Source: Candidatus Poribacteria bacterium
Lineage (GTDB): Bacteria; Poribacteria; WGA-4E; WGA-3G
Direction of reading: 5' to 3'
DNA length: 37,201 nt
Assembly (NCBI GenBank): GCA_028824685.1
Contig: JAPPCZ010000058.1
Location: 1 to 37,201 of the forward strand
The notes below the pieces were generated by a model. It made no database searches. It was given only the letters and a program-made list of their open reading frames with translations, and was not told the DNA's origin. Below are positions 15,861-23,867 of the stretch, piece after piece. Both the position numbers and the translations under genes were made by a program. How positions within the stretch are numbered: the stretch's first letter is position 1; every line of letters starts with the position of its first letter.

Positions 15861-18203
15861 TTATTGGTTCGTAGATGTGTTTTTAAGGGCTTCCACAACA
15901 AGTTGTTCTAACTTCACCCCTCTTGCTTCGCGCGAGATTAATGTGCCATCCCTTGCAATAAGCCACGGTGCGGGAATGCTGCGAATATGATAATATTTTG
16001 CCAGCGGACTATTCCATTTTTGCCCACTGAAAATTTGGCGCCAAGAAATATCATTCGCCTTGAGGTAGTTGCGCAATCTTACTTCATCAGTATCAAGACT
16101 GACACCAATAATATCGAATCCTTGGTTTTTATAGGTATTATAAACCCTTTTCACGTTTGGCATTTCGCTGATGCAGGGACCGCACCACACTGCCCAGAAA
16201 TCAAGTAGGACAACTTTCCCACGATATTGTTCAAGCGAAATCGGTTTGCCATCAAGGTCAGTCTCAGAGAAGTCGGGGACAACTTTCCCGACCAGTTCTG
16301 ACATAGGATCAGCTTTGTCCCGATATTCTTCCGCGAGTTCGGAATTACCGAGTCTCTCATGAATTCGCACAAGTTCATCAAGAACTAAATCACTGTCCGG
16401 ATACCGCTTCTCAAGTTTTTCAAAGACCTTAAGCGTTTCTTTGGGTTGGTTCGATATCTCAAGTATTGAGCCGAGTCGAAAATTATCTTCTATACTGTCA
16501 GGGTTCATGACTGATTTGAAACGGTTCACGATACCCTCTACATCTTTTTCGCGCCCGACTTCAATGTAGAGACGCGCAAGCGTAGGATAGAGACGAAAGA
16601 ACTGTTTATTATCAGATTGTCGCTGAAGCCCTTTTTCCAATACTTCAATGGTTTCTTCAACGGTTTCATACATCTCATCCGGTTTGTATACACCAGACGA
16701 CCAATATACCTTAAAAGCGAAACTCAAGTTATGACACTCAAACGGTTGATTCTCATGATGTCGGCAACGGACAAGCGGTAAAACATCACCATACATGAGA
16801 CGTTCCTCAGTTTTATCCTTTCGGTACTGAGGATGAAATTGATAATCGTAACTCACGGACATCTTCGGATCCGTATTGACAAGATAATAAGGCTTGCCAC
16901 CGTCTTCATCTGCTGGACAAAGCAGGGCATCTGCGTCTGGTAGATATTTCGGGTAAAGGTCAGATAGCCATTCGGGAAAATCGCCATGTTCCTGCTGGTA
17001 TGCTCGAATCGCCTTGCCAATTTCGTGTAGGTGGTGCTCACATATCTCAATGTTACGTTGTGCCTTCATGGGATCGTCTTTTGCCAACTGGAACTTGGAT
17101 GTCTCTTCTGGATCAACTGCTTGCGCCAAATGCACCGCGCTCATCGGAATGACGAGGCAAGTGAGAACAAGCAAACCAATTCCTACTGCAACCTTTGTTA
17201 CTGGATGTCTATTTAGGTTTTCAGTGAGAACAGTTCGGAGTCTTCCTTCTATTTTTGAGGAACGCGCCATCGCTACAGCCGTACGTGAAATTGTATTAGC
17301 CAACTTCACGTCACGTGCAATATTAAGTAAATGTCGGGCATAATCGGTTGATTGACAACCGGCATTTAGCACTTGGTCATCACACGCTTGTTCAGCCTCT
17401 GTCCGTATCCGATGCGCGGTAAACCACACGAATGGATTAAACCAGTAAGCCGCACACGTTATCTGTGTGATTGTCTGTGTCAACCAATCCCATCTTTTAA
17501 TATGTGCAGTTTCGTGAAGCAAAACGGCACGGAGGCGATCCGTTTGCCAATTCGCCGCATCAGTTGGTAACAAAATAACAGGACGAAAAATACCCCACAT
17601 CATTGGCACTTTGATTCTGTCGCTGAGACGTACGCTAAACTGACGACTCCAATTAAGACGCACCTGATCAATTGTGCTGCTAATATCATTAGCACGGACA
17701 GAGACATGCCAAACAGCACAGATTCCAACAATCAAACGAGCAAGGAAGAAAATACTCACACATGCCCAAACTATTCCTATCCAATTTGTCCAAGAGATTG
17801 TGGGAAGAATACTGTTCCTTTTGGCTACCACTTTCGGTTGGGGCGGTGTCGGTGAGACTTGTGTAGATGACACCTTCCTTGTTGTTAACTGGCTCGGGGC
17901 AATCAAAACAGGGGCGGCAGCTGATCGAGAAATTTCTGCTAACTGAGGCGTCTCATATCTAATGATCGGCGTTTCAGGTAAGACATTGACCTCCCACTTC
18001 GGCAGTATAAAAGAAAACAGCGGGACGATGAGGAATCCAACAATTGCCATAACCCAGACAAAACCGCGCACCGCCGCCGATTTGTGACGGAAGTAGAATG
18101 CAAGTAGACCCGCAACTGCGAAAATTACAATACTTTTCATCGTAGTGTCAACAAGAAATTTCAGCAATGGATTCGCATAGAACGTTTCAATAAATAGCAT
18201 CAT
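15861..18203 (-). CDS. BlaR1-like M56 metallopeptidase fused to TlpA-like thioredoxin
   Basis: A 780-aa membrane protein. The N-terminal half is a BlaR1/MecR1-type M56 peptidase: transmembrane segments at about 22-38, 46-66, 141-165 and 338-358, and the zinc motif HETAH at 230-234 followed by TEAEQACDD (about 268-276), which supplies the third ligand and the family Cys-Asp pair. In BlaR1 the segment after the last helix is an extracytoplasmic penicillin sensor. Here it is replaced by the module found in the neighbouring TlpA genes: pseudopilin-like (about 383-485), TPR-like (about 512-635) and thioredoxin (about 637-780) with WCGPC (C674, C677). I infer a transmembrane sensor that reads extracytoplasmic thiol status and cleaves the BlaI-type repressor. 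Its start ATG overlaps the repressor stop (ATGA), so translation is coupled. Confidence 0.85.
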   Translation of the reverse strand: MMLFIETFYANPLLKFLVDTTMKSIVIFAVAGLLAFYFRHKSAAVRGFVWVMAIVGFLIVPLFSFILPKWEVNVLPETPIIRYETPQLAEISRSAAAPVLIAPSQLTTRKVSSTQVSPTPPQPKVVAKRNSILPTISWTNWIGIVWACVSIFFLARLIVGICAVWHVSVRANDISSTIDQVRLNWSRQFSVRLSDRIKVPMMWGIFRPVILLPTDAANWQTDRLRAVLLHETAHIKRWDWLTQTITQITCAAYWFNPFVWFTAHRIRTEAEQACDDQVLNAGCQSTDYARHLLNIARDVKLANTISRTAVAMARSSKIEGRLRTVLTENLNRHPVTKVAVGIGLLVLTCLVIPMSAVHLAQAVDPEETSKFQLAKDDPMKAQRNIEICEHHLHEIGKAIRAYQQEHGDFPEWLSDLYPKYLPDADALLCPADEDGGKPYYLVNTDPKMSVSYDYQFHPQYRKDKTEERLMYGDVLPLVRCRHHENQPFECHNLSFAFKVYWSSGVYKPDEMYETVEETIEVLEKGLQRQSDNKQFFRLYPTLARLYIEVGREKDVEGIVNRFKSVMNPDSIEDNFRLGSILEISNQPKETLKVFEKLEKRYPDSDLVLDELVRIHERLGNSELAEEYRDKADPMSELVGKVVPDFSETDLDGKPISLEQYRGKVVLLDFWAVWCGPCISEMPNVKRVYNTYKNQGFDIIGVSLDTDEVRLRNYLKANDISWRQIFSGQKWNSPLAKYYHIRSIPAPWLIARDGTLISREARGVKLEQLVVEALKNTSTNQ

Positions 18204-18589
18204 GATGAGGTGTCTCCTTTTTTAGCATTCTCAATGAGTTGGCTTAAACGGTCAAGTTCCTCATCCGATAGGTCTGCATCGGAAATCAAAGTCATAACCG
18301 TTTTTTCGATGGATTTATCAAAAAACGTGTGAAAAATCTGTTTGAGCGCGGAACGTCCTGCCTGTTGGCGTGGTTGCGTAGGACGATAGATGTAACGCTT
18401 GCCGTCTTTTTCGTGTGTGAGATGTTCTTTCTCTTCTAAAATCCGCAGTAAGGCACGGACTGTAGAATAACTCGGTTCATCGGGAAGCTCTTCAAGCACA
18501 TCTGCCACAGAAACACGACCGCGTTGATAAACAATGTCCATCAGCTGCCGTTCTCGACGACTCAGTTTGGCAATGGGGTTATCTTCCAT
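18200..18589 (-). CDS. BlaI/MecI/CopY-family transcriptional repressor
   Basis: A 129-aa cytoplasmic DNA-binding protein of normal family length. The winged helix occupies residues 1-75: LSRRERQLMDIVYQRGRVSVADVLEEL, then YSTVRALLRILEEKEHLTHEKDGKRYIYRP, the typical BlaI recognition helix and wing. The C-terminal helices (about 85-125) form the dimerisation part, where M56 proteases cut in the known systems. I start at ATG 18589, 7 nt after AGGAG; the upstream residues are in the promoter region. Two matching palindromic operators flank its promoter, so it is probably autoregulated. It is coupled to the M56-thioredoxin gene by a 4-bp overlap. Confidence 0.93.
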   Translation of the reverse strand: MEDNPIAKLSRRERQLMDIVYQRGRVSVADVLEELPDEPSYSTVRALLRILEEKEHLTHEKDGKRYIYRPTQPRQQAGRSALKQIFHTFFDKSIEKTVMTLISDADLSDEELDRLSQLIENAKKGDTSS

Positions 18590-18613
18590 GTTGTCACTCC
18601 TTTCTTCAAGATA

Positions 18614-18629
18614 TGCTAATATTTTAGCA
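18614..18629. promoter_or_regulatory. BlaI-type operator 1
   Basis: TGCTAATATTTTAGCA is a perfect inverted repeat (TGCTAA-N4-TTAGCA) overlapping the -10 box of the repressor promoter. Bound repressor would block RNA polymerase. Confidence 0.85.
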
Positions 18630-18649
18630 CTTAAAACAGGAAATGTCAA
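18621..18649 (-). promoter_or_regulatory. Sigma70 promoter of the BlaI-M56-SelN locus
   Basis: On the minus strand, TTGACA (18649-18644), a 17-bp spacer and TAAAAT (18626-18621) make a near-consensus promoter. The -10 box sits inside operator 1, and operator 2 lies just upstream of the -35 box. It lies 32 bp before the repressor start codon. Confidence 0.85.
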
Positions 18650-18656
18650 GAAAAAA

Positions 18657-18672
18657 TGCTAAAAATTTAGCA
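18657..18672. promoter_or_regulatory. BlaI-type operator 2
   Basis: TGCTAAAAATTTAGCA is a second perfect TGCTAA-N4-TTAGCA palindrome, 43 bp centre to centre from operator 1, about four helical turns. The same half-sites and spacing support one cognate repressor. I saw no further copy before the downstream TlpA or SelN genes. Confidence 0.85.
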
Positions 18673-18726
18673 CAAATAAAAAAATATTAATTTCAGCATA
18701 AAAAATTCATTGAAGCAAGATAAAAT

Positions 18727-19002
18727 AACGTGAGTTTGGTATAAGCAACTTTCGGAATCGACAGAATATGTCTCCTAAAAACTATTGTAATTTTATATAC
18801 TAAAATAATACCGAATTTTTAGAGTCAAATATGATTGTTTTAGTCATAATAAACCTACCGATCCAGTCATAACAAAGGATCGTAGCACATTACAAAATCC
18901 TATCATTTTCCGATTGACTCTAAAAACTCTAAAATCTTTATATAACGTAAATACGGAGAAAAGATATGGAATTCTTCAGGTCTTTATACCGAGCTCACGT
19001 TT
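18727..19002. mobile_element. 276-bp MITE-like element
   Basis: The ends are inverted repeats matching at 16 of 18 positions: AACGTGAGTTTGGTATAA (18727-18744) and TTATACCGAGCTCACGTT (18985-19002). Internal inverted segments (TTTTTAGAGTCAA near 18815 against TTGACTCTAAAAA near 18914) suggest the whole element folds back. There is no coding capacity. It sits between the repressor promoter and the promoter of the ggt operon. A decayed relative may lie at 35817-35912. Confidence 0.65.
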
Positions 19003-19018
19003 AAATAAATATAAAAAC

Positions 19019-19047
19019 TTGACAATTCTGTAAAAAGTCTTTAAAAT
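19019..19047 (+). promoter_or_regulatory. Sigma70 promoter of the ggt operon
   Basis: TTGACA (19019-19024), a 17-bp spacer and TAAAAT (19042-19047), about 35 bp before the GTG start. It begins 17 bp after the right end of the MITE-like element. Confidence 0.75.
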
Positions 19048-19081
19048 TCTAACTATTACCCATCAACAAAAGGAAAACACC

Positions 19082-20683
19082 GTGAATTCAGAGAAAAAAG
19101 AGTACGGTACTGTCGTTGGTCCACACCCGCGTACTGCACAAGCAGGATTTGATATGCTTCTTGCAGGTGGAAATGCTGTGGATGCCGCTGTCGCTGCCGC
19201 GTTTGCAGAGGGTGTCGTTGAACCTTCGCACAACGGCATTGCTGGTTACGGTGGCTGCATGCTGATCTATCGCAAAAAGACTCAAGATGTTATAGCGATA
19301 GATTACAATTCTGCTGCACCTGCAGCTGCTTCCGAAGATATGTTTACAATTGAGGACGCACCCGATGCACCTGCAGGCTATCGTGTTCCCGGACGCGTTA
19401 ATGTCCACGGACCGCTCTCTATTGGCGTACCGGGTGTTGTCGCTGGATTATGTTTAGCCTCAAAAGAGTATGGCAGTCTTCCGCTCTCGGATGCGTTACG
19501 TCCCGCTATCAACTCGGCGCGCTACGGATACGCACCAAACGGCGCAAATCGTGGGGGAATTGCAGGAAATGCTGAACGATGGAAACGGGAGTTTCCAGAA
19601 ACGGCACGGGTTTTCTTGAAAAATGGACAACCCCCGAAAAAAGGGGAAGTACTTACCAACCCTGACCTCGCACGAACTCTGGAGGCTGTAGCAGAAGGTG
19701 GACATGCAGCATTCTACGAAGGGGAAATAGCGAAAACAATCGCTAACCACATTCAGGAATTAGGCGGCTGTTTAACCGTTGACGACCTAAAAAATTATCG
19801 CGCTTTCATTACCCAACCCTATGAAATTCAGTATCGTGGCTATTCGGTTTATACGTCGCCCCTCGGTGCAGGCGGGCTAACTACCTTACAAATGCTCCGT
19901 TTAGTCGAAGACTATGATGTGGCTGATATGTCTCTCACAGAAAGGTTTCATCTATTTGCTGAAGCGATGAAGATTTGCTGGGTAGAAAGACTCCAACGAT
20001 TTGGTGATCCCGATTTTGTTGATATAGACATTGATGAAGAACTCTCGGATAGTTTTACCGCAACACTCAGCGAAAAGTTAGAGGCAGGACTTGAATCACC
20101 GCAACCAGGGGAGGTCGTTTATCACGAACCGATGAGTTGTACGAGTCATATTTCCACTGCGGATGCGGAGGGAAACATGGTATCGTTAACGCAAACGCAC
20201 GGTGGCGGATTTGGTTCCATGGTAACGGTGCCAGGAACAGGATTACTTTTTGGACACGGTGTGGGTCGTTTTGATCCGAGACCGGGGTTGGCAAACTCTG
20301 TCGGTCCGAGGAAACGTCCGCTTCACAATATGGGACCGTGCCTTGCTACAAGAGATGATATGCCTTTTGCGACTTATGGCATACCTGGTGGTCGCACAAT
20401 TCCAAACAATCAACTAAACTTTAGTGTTAGCCTGATAGATTTACAAGTGTCAGCACAAGCAGCTTTAGACGCGCCGCGATTTCACAGCGATGGTGCTGAG
20501 CCGATACAAATAGAATCACGAGCAGGGGAAGAAACACTTGAAGGATTGCGGGAACTTGGACATGAAATCGCACCGAGTGGCGGTATCGGTGGTCCGGGAC
20601 ATGCAATTCGCGTATCAGATGACGGAACCTGTCACGACGGCGGTACAGACCCGCGCGGGGAGGGCAAAGTTATATCACGTTAA
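19082..20683 (+). CDS. Gamma-glutamyltransferase family protein
   Basis: A 533-aa Ntn-hydrolase of the gamma-glutamyltranspeptidase family, which cleaves or transfers gamma-glutamyl groups, classically from glutathione. The N-terminal part has the family phrases AGGNAVDAAVAAAFAEGVVEP and GGCMLIYRKK. The autoprocessing threonine is T354 in CTSHISTADAEGNMVSLTQT, which becomes the N-terminal nucleophile of the small subunit. A late glycine-rich GIPGGRTIPNNQ segment is also typical. No signal peptide is visible, so the protein may be cytoplasmic; many characterised GGTs are periplasmic. The substrate may therefore be a different gamma-glutamyl or related amide. The GTG start has AAAGGAAAA upstream. 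First gene of an operon with the Rieske and epimerase genes. Confidence 0.9.
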   Translation: MNSEKKEYGTVVGPHPRTAQAGFDMLLAGGNAVDAAVAAAFAEGVVEPSHNGIAGYGGCMLIYRKKTQDVIAIDYNSAAPAAASEDMFTIEDAPDAPAGYRVPGRVNVHGPLSIGVPGVVAGLCLASKEYGSLPLSDALRPAINSARYGYAPNGANRGGIAGNAERWKREFPETARVFLKNGQPPKKGEVLTNPDLARTLEAVAEGGHAAFYEGEIAKTIANHIQELGGCLTVDDLKNYRAFITQPYEIQYRGYSVYTSPLGAGGLTTLQMLRLVEDYDVADMSLTERFHLFAEAMKICWVERLQRFGDPDFVDIDIDEELSDSFTATLSEKLEAGLESPQPGEVVYHEPMSCTSHISTADAEGNMVSLTQTHGGGFGSMVTVPGTGLLFGHGVGRFDPRPGLANSVGPRKRPLHNMGPCLATRDDMPFATYGIPGGRTIPNNQLNFSVSLIDLQVSAQAALDAPRFHSDGAEPIQIESRAGEETLEGLRELGHEIAPSGGIGGPGHAIRVSDDGTCHDGGTDPRGEGKVISR

Positions 20684-20771
20684 TATTCATTTGATGGGTA
20701 TATACCACAAAATTGGTCGAAAGGATCGGAAATCTCGATTCATAATCTATTTTCTTGGAGTATTTTCAGAT

Positions 20772-21107
20772 ATGTCACAATTTGTAAAAGCCGCGACAAC
20801 CGAACAGATACAACCGGGTACCTGCATCGGTGTCAAGGTTGAAGGTGTTTTTATCGGTATCTATAATGTTGAGGGTGAATTTTTCGCAATGAACAATATC
20901 TGTCCACACCTCGGTGGGATTTTGACTTACGGTTTTCTTGACAAAAACTGCGTTACCTGCCCGATGCACATGTGGGAATTTGATGTGAAGACAGGCGAAT
21001 GTGTTTGGCCAGGTGAAGAGAGTATTCCTATCTATCCCATCAAAGTTGAGGGTGAAGATATTCTTGTAAATGTAGATGAACCGATGAATATGGATAAACC
21101 GCAGTAG
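20772..21107 (+). CDS. Rieske [2Fe-2S] ferredoxin-like protein
   Basis: A 111-aa protein consisting of one Rieske domain. The cluster ligands are visible as C44-P-H46 (CPHLGG) and C63-P-M-H66 (CPMHMWEF), with 16 residues between the pairs, the NirD/ferredoxin-component type. It likely passes electrons to an oxygenase or reductase that is not in the window. I start at ATG 20772: the frame is open further upstream into ggt, but those residues are a shadow of the ggt frame, and GGAG lies 11 nt before this ATG. It follows ggt by 88 bp and precedes the epimerase gene by 52 bp. Confidence 0.88.
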   Translation: MSQFVKAATTEQIQPGTCIGVKVEGVFIGIYNVEGEFFAMNNICPHLGGILTYGFLDKNCVTCPMHMWEFDVKTGECVWPGEESIPIYPIKVEGEDILVNVDEPMNMDKPQ

Positions 21108-21159
21108 GAACGGAAAACACGTTAGCATCACCCAATGCTAACTCAAAGGAGAAAACAGT

Positions 21160-22107
21160 ATGGCATATCTGCTCACCGGTGGCATGGGTTGCATCGGCAC
21201 TTACGTTATTCGTGATCTATTAGCCGCTGGTGAAAAAGTCATCGTTTACGATTTCGCTTACGACCTAACTATTCCAGAGATGGTGCTCACAGAGGAGCAA
21301 ATTGAAGGTTTTACATTCGTGCAGGGCGATATTACTGACCTGCCGCACGTCTTACGCACTGTTCAAGAACATGAAATTGATAGAATAATACACCTTGCCT
21401 CATGGCAAGTGCCAGCATGCAATGCAAATCCACCGCAAGCATTGAAGATCGTGTGTGAAGGCACAATTAATATATTAGAAGCGGCGCGTATTTTCAATCT
21501 AAAACGTGTTGTGTGGGCGAGCAGTGTAGCGGTTTTCGGTTCACCAGAGGATTATAATCATCAACAAATTCTAAACGATGCACCACACTATCCTAAATTT
21601 ATCTACGGTGCCTGCAAATCCCTCAATGAAAGATATGCGATGCACTATTTTGATGCTTACGGTGTCGATTCAATCGGACTTCGGTTTACGGCAGTTTACG
21701 GGGTTGGTCGAACGCGAGGAATGAGTTCGTTTACAACTAAAATGATTGAAGCAGTCGCTATGGGTGAACCGCATGTGTGTCCGTTCGGTGACGATTCGGT
21801 GGATTGGCAATATGTGGAGGATGTCTCAAGTTCAATCGTGATGGCGTGTACCTGCCCGACAACGAAGACGCGTGTCTTTAATGTCAAGGGTGGTATCCGA
21901 CCCGTGAAAGAGGGTGTGGCATATCTAAAAACTTTGATGCCAGATGCACAAATTACACTGGAACCGGGTGTGTTCGGTATCTCGTGGGATTATGACGCAA
22001 CGGCTATCACTGAGGAGATGGGATTTACACCTGCCTATACGATGGAGCAGGGAATTCTAAAAACATATAATAAGTTTCGTGAACGCGCTGGATTGGAACA
22101 AGTTTAA
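21160..22107 (+). CDS. NAD-dependent epimerase/dehydratase (extended SDR)
   Basis: A 315-aa extended short-chain dehydrogenase. The cofactor loop is GGMGCIG (residues 7-13), followed by DITDLP at about 57-62 and HLASWQVP at 78-85. The catalytic set is S121/S122 with Y149-x3-K153 (YGACK). The family covers nucleotide-sugar epimerases/dehydratases and related enzymes; the substrate cannot be assigned from sequence alone. The ATG has AAAGGAG 8 nt upstream. It is the last gene of the ggt-Rieske operon, ending at a hairpin shared with the convergent gene. Confidence 0.88.
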   Translation: MAYLLTGGMGCIGTYVIRDLLAAGEKVIVYDFAYDLTIPEMVLTEEQIEGFTFVQGDITDLPHVLRTVQEHEIDRIIHLASWQVPACNANPPQALKIVCEGTINILEAARIFNLKRVVWASSVAVFGSPEDYNHQQILNDAPHYPKFIYGACKSLNERYAMHYFDAYGVDSIGLRFTAVYGVGRTRGMSSFTTKMIEAVAMGEPHVCPFGDDSVDWQYVEDVSSSIVMACTCPTTKTRVFNVKGGIRPVKEGVAYLKTLMPDAQITLEPGVFGISWDYDATAITEEMGFTPAYTMEQGILKTYNKFRERAGLEQV

Positions 22108-22142
22108 GTATAAGAGTGAAGTTATACCTCACCCTTATACTT
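22106..22142. terminator. Hairpin between convergent genes
   Basis: AAGTATAAG (22106-22114) pairs with CTTATACTT (22134-22142), extended inward by GTGA/TCAC across a mismatch. It begins at the stop codon of the epimerase gene. U-tracts are weak on both strands, so bidirectional termination is only a guess. Confidence 0.4.
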
Positions 22143-22175
22143 AAAAGAACTATTATGTTCAATGTTTTTACAGGA

Positions 22176-22889
22176 TTAGTAGTACTTTTTCATTTGTGCC
22201 CAACTGACAGCTAACTTCCCGCGGGCATCAACGACGAGTACCTGATCCCACGGTATATTCTTTCCACTGGCATCAGCCTGATGCACATCATCAAAGTTCG
22301 GATGTCCCCAACCTCCACTGCTTTTATCAATTACTCTAAGTTGAGCAGTTTTGCCTTTCAAATCGGAAACATCCCACTCTTTCCGTTTCATGGTTTCATG
22401 ACTTTCACCAGTTATAGTTCGTTCAACCTTGTCATTAATGATAAGGTTAACACAACACGGTTCAGCAGTCCCCCAAGCACGGTTGCCACCGCCGATGAGA
22501 AAATTCATTGTTTCACCAACAATTGTGAACTCAATTGAGGTCAGAGTGCCTTGAGGGAAATCGGGGGCAACACCCCCATTCGCATTCTGTTGCATATCAC
22601 CAGGTTTCTGTCCCAGCTTTGCCCCTTTGTCTGGTCCTTGATACCTTTCGGCAAGTCCAAGCCACCAATCGCCCTGATGATTAGAGGGTTGGCCTCGGTT
22701 CCGCGCTGTAGGGTTATCTCCCCAAGTCGGTTGGAAATCAAATGCTGTTCCTGTTTTTTCCTCCCAATCAGTAAGGTCCCCTGTTTCAAAATCATTGTTA
22801 AATGCGCGTGCGTAAGCCGTATTATCTGATAGAAGAAAAAGGAGCGCGATCATGGAAAGAAGCGCGAATAATAAAAACAACCTTTTCAT
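22176..22889 (-). CDS. Secreted jelly-roll (CBM66-like) protein, paralogue 1
   Basis: A 237-aa exported protein. A signal peptide covers residues 1-28 (MKRLFLLFALLS...YARA). The body has the order NNDFETGDLTDWEE, NHQGDWWLGLAE, GTLTSIEFTI, FLIGGGNRAWG, CCVNLIIND, KRKEWDVSDLKGKTAQLRVID and WGHPNFDDVHQ. This is the pattern of the beta-sandwich found at the C-terminus of fructan-active GH32 enzymes (CBM66-like), implying glycan or surface binding. The protein ends in GKLAVSWAQMKKYY, a tail shared with its neighbour and with the LamG protein. AAGGAG precedes the ATG. The neighbouring paralogue, 110 bp upstream, arose by tandem duplication. Confidence 0.75.
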   Translation of the reverse strand: MKRLFLLFALLSMIALLFLLSDNTAYARAFNNDFETGDLTDWEEKTGTAFDFQPTWGDNPTARNRGQPSNHQGDWWLGLAERYQGPDKGAKLGQKPGDMQQNANGGVAPDFPQGTLTSIEFTIVGETMNFLIGGGNRAWGTAEPCCVNLIINDKVERTITGESHETMKRKEWDVSDLKGKTAQLRVIDKSSGGWGHPNFDDVHQADASGKNIPWDQVLVVDARGKLAVSWAQMKKYY

Positions 22890-22917
22890 CTGATTTGTCT
22901 CCTTATTTATTAGATAG

Positions 22918-22968
22918 TTGTGATATTCCCAATTTCTCTCTCATATAAGCAAATTGAGAATATCACAA
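22918..22968 (-). terminator. Long hairpin between the jelly-roll paralogues
   Basis: TTGTGATATTC (22918-22928) and CAATTT (22930-22935) pair with AAATTG (22951-22956) and GAATATCACAA (22958-22968). This is a 17-bp stem with one mismatch and a 15-nt loop. It follows the stop of the upstream paralogue. It lacks a U-tract, so an attenuator or 3'-end stabiliser is as likely as a terminator. Confidence 0.55.
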
Positions 22969-22999
22969 CAAGTTCAATCTTTCAAACCAATTAGGTCAA

Positions 23000-23686
23000 T
23001 TAGTAATACTTTTTCATCTGTGCCCAACTGACAGCTAACTTCCCACGGGCATCAACAGCAAGCACTAGATCCCATGGAATGTTCCTGCCATCGGCAGCTT
23101 CTTGATGCACATCGTCAAAGTTTGGATGTCCCCATCCGCCGCTGTTTTTGTCAACAACGACAAGTCTCGCGACCTTTCCCTTGAGGTCAGAAACATCCCA
23201 TTCTGCCCGGTGCATGGTTTCAGTGGCAGCACCGGTTGCCGTTCGTTCAACCTTTCCATTAATCTCAAGGTTAACACAACACGGAGCAGGAGTGCCCCAG
23301 GCGTGGTTGCCCCCACCGATAAGAAAGTTCATCTTTGCTCCGATAATCTTAAACTCAATTGAGGTCAGAGTCCCTTGAGGGGCATCATGTTGGACACCTC
23401 CTGGGTTTTGACCAAGTGCTTTGCCTTTATCTGGACCCTGGTACTTTTCAAATAGTCCGAGCCACCAATCACCTTGATGTTTAGAAGGCTGGCCTCGGTT
23501 GCGTGCTGTTGGATTATCTCCCCAAGTCGGTTGAAAATCAAATGCCGTTCCTTCTTTCTCCCAATCGGTGAGGTCGCCTGTCTCAAAATCGTTGTTGAAT
23601 GCGCGTGCGAAGGCTAAATTGACAGGTAAAACGAACAGGATTACAAGAGTGGAAAGCATCATAAGCGAGAAAAATGTACTTTTCAT
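23000..23686 (-). CDS. Secreted jelly-roll (CBM66-like) protein, paralogue 2
   Basis: A 228-aa exported protein, a close paralogue of the gene at 22176-22889. Signal peptide about 1-28 (ends AFARA). It has the same domain order: NNDFETGDLTDWEKEG, KHQGDWWLGLFEKYQGPDKG, FLIGGGNHAWGTPAPCCVNL, EWDVSDLKGKVARLVVVD and GGWGHPNFDDVHQ, ending in GKLAVSWAQMKKYY. It is shorter by nine residues because a short insert near residue 105 in the other copy is missing here. Exported carbohydrate- or surface-binding function is inferred from the fold. AAAAGGAG precedes the ATG. No linked enzyme gene is visible. Confidence 0.75.
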   Translation of the reverse strand: MKSTFFSLMMLSTLVILFVLPVNLAFARAFNNDFETGDLTDWEKEGTAFDFQPTWGDNPTARNRGQPSKHQGDWWLGLFEKYQGPDKGKALGQNPGGVQHDAPQGTLTSIEFKIIGAKMNFLIGGGNHAWGTPAPCCVNLEINGKVERTATGAATETMHRAEWDVSDLKGKVARLVVVDKNSGGWGHPNFDDVHQEAADGRNIPWDLVLAVDARGKLAVSWAQMKKYY

Positions 23687-23867
23687 CTGATAAATCTCCT
23701 TTTGTTAGGTAATACGTAAATTCCGAACGTTCAACCTTTCATAGATTCACAATTAAAAGCAAACTTACTTTTAACCGTGCTTACAAACACATTATAAGAA
23801 TGATACACCTTGAACAAATTTGTTTCAAGCAAATTTTGAAATAAAAAGATGTGTTACTATAAGGACT

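Noticed and set aside
17359..17374. Additional BlaI operator half-site inside the M56 gene (TTTAGCAC)
   Set aside because: Only one half-site; no TGCTAA partner at 4-bp spacing.
18590..18649. N-terminal extension of the BlaI-type repressor
   Set aside because: It would cover the promoter and an operator; ATG 18589 has a strong ribosome binding site and gives the family's normal length.
20538..20771. N-terminal extension of the Rieske protein into ggt
   Set aside because: The extension overlaps the ggt gene in another frame and has no domain character; ATG 20772 has a ribosome binding site.
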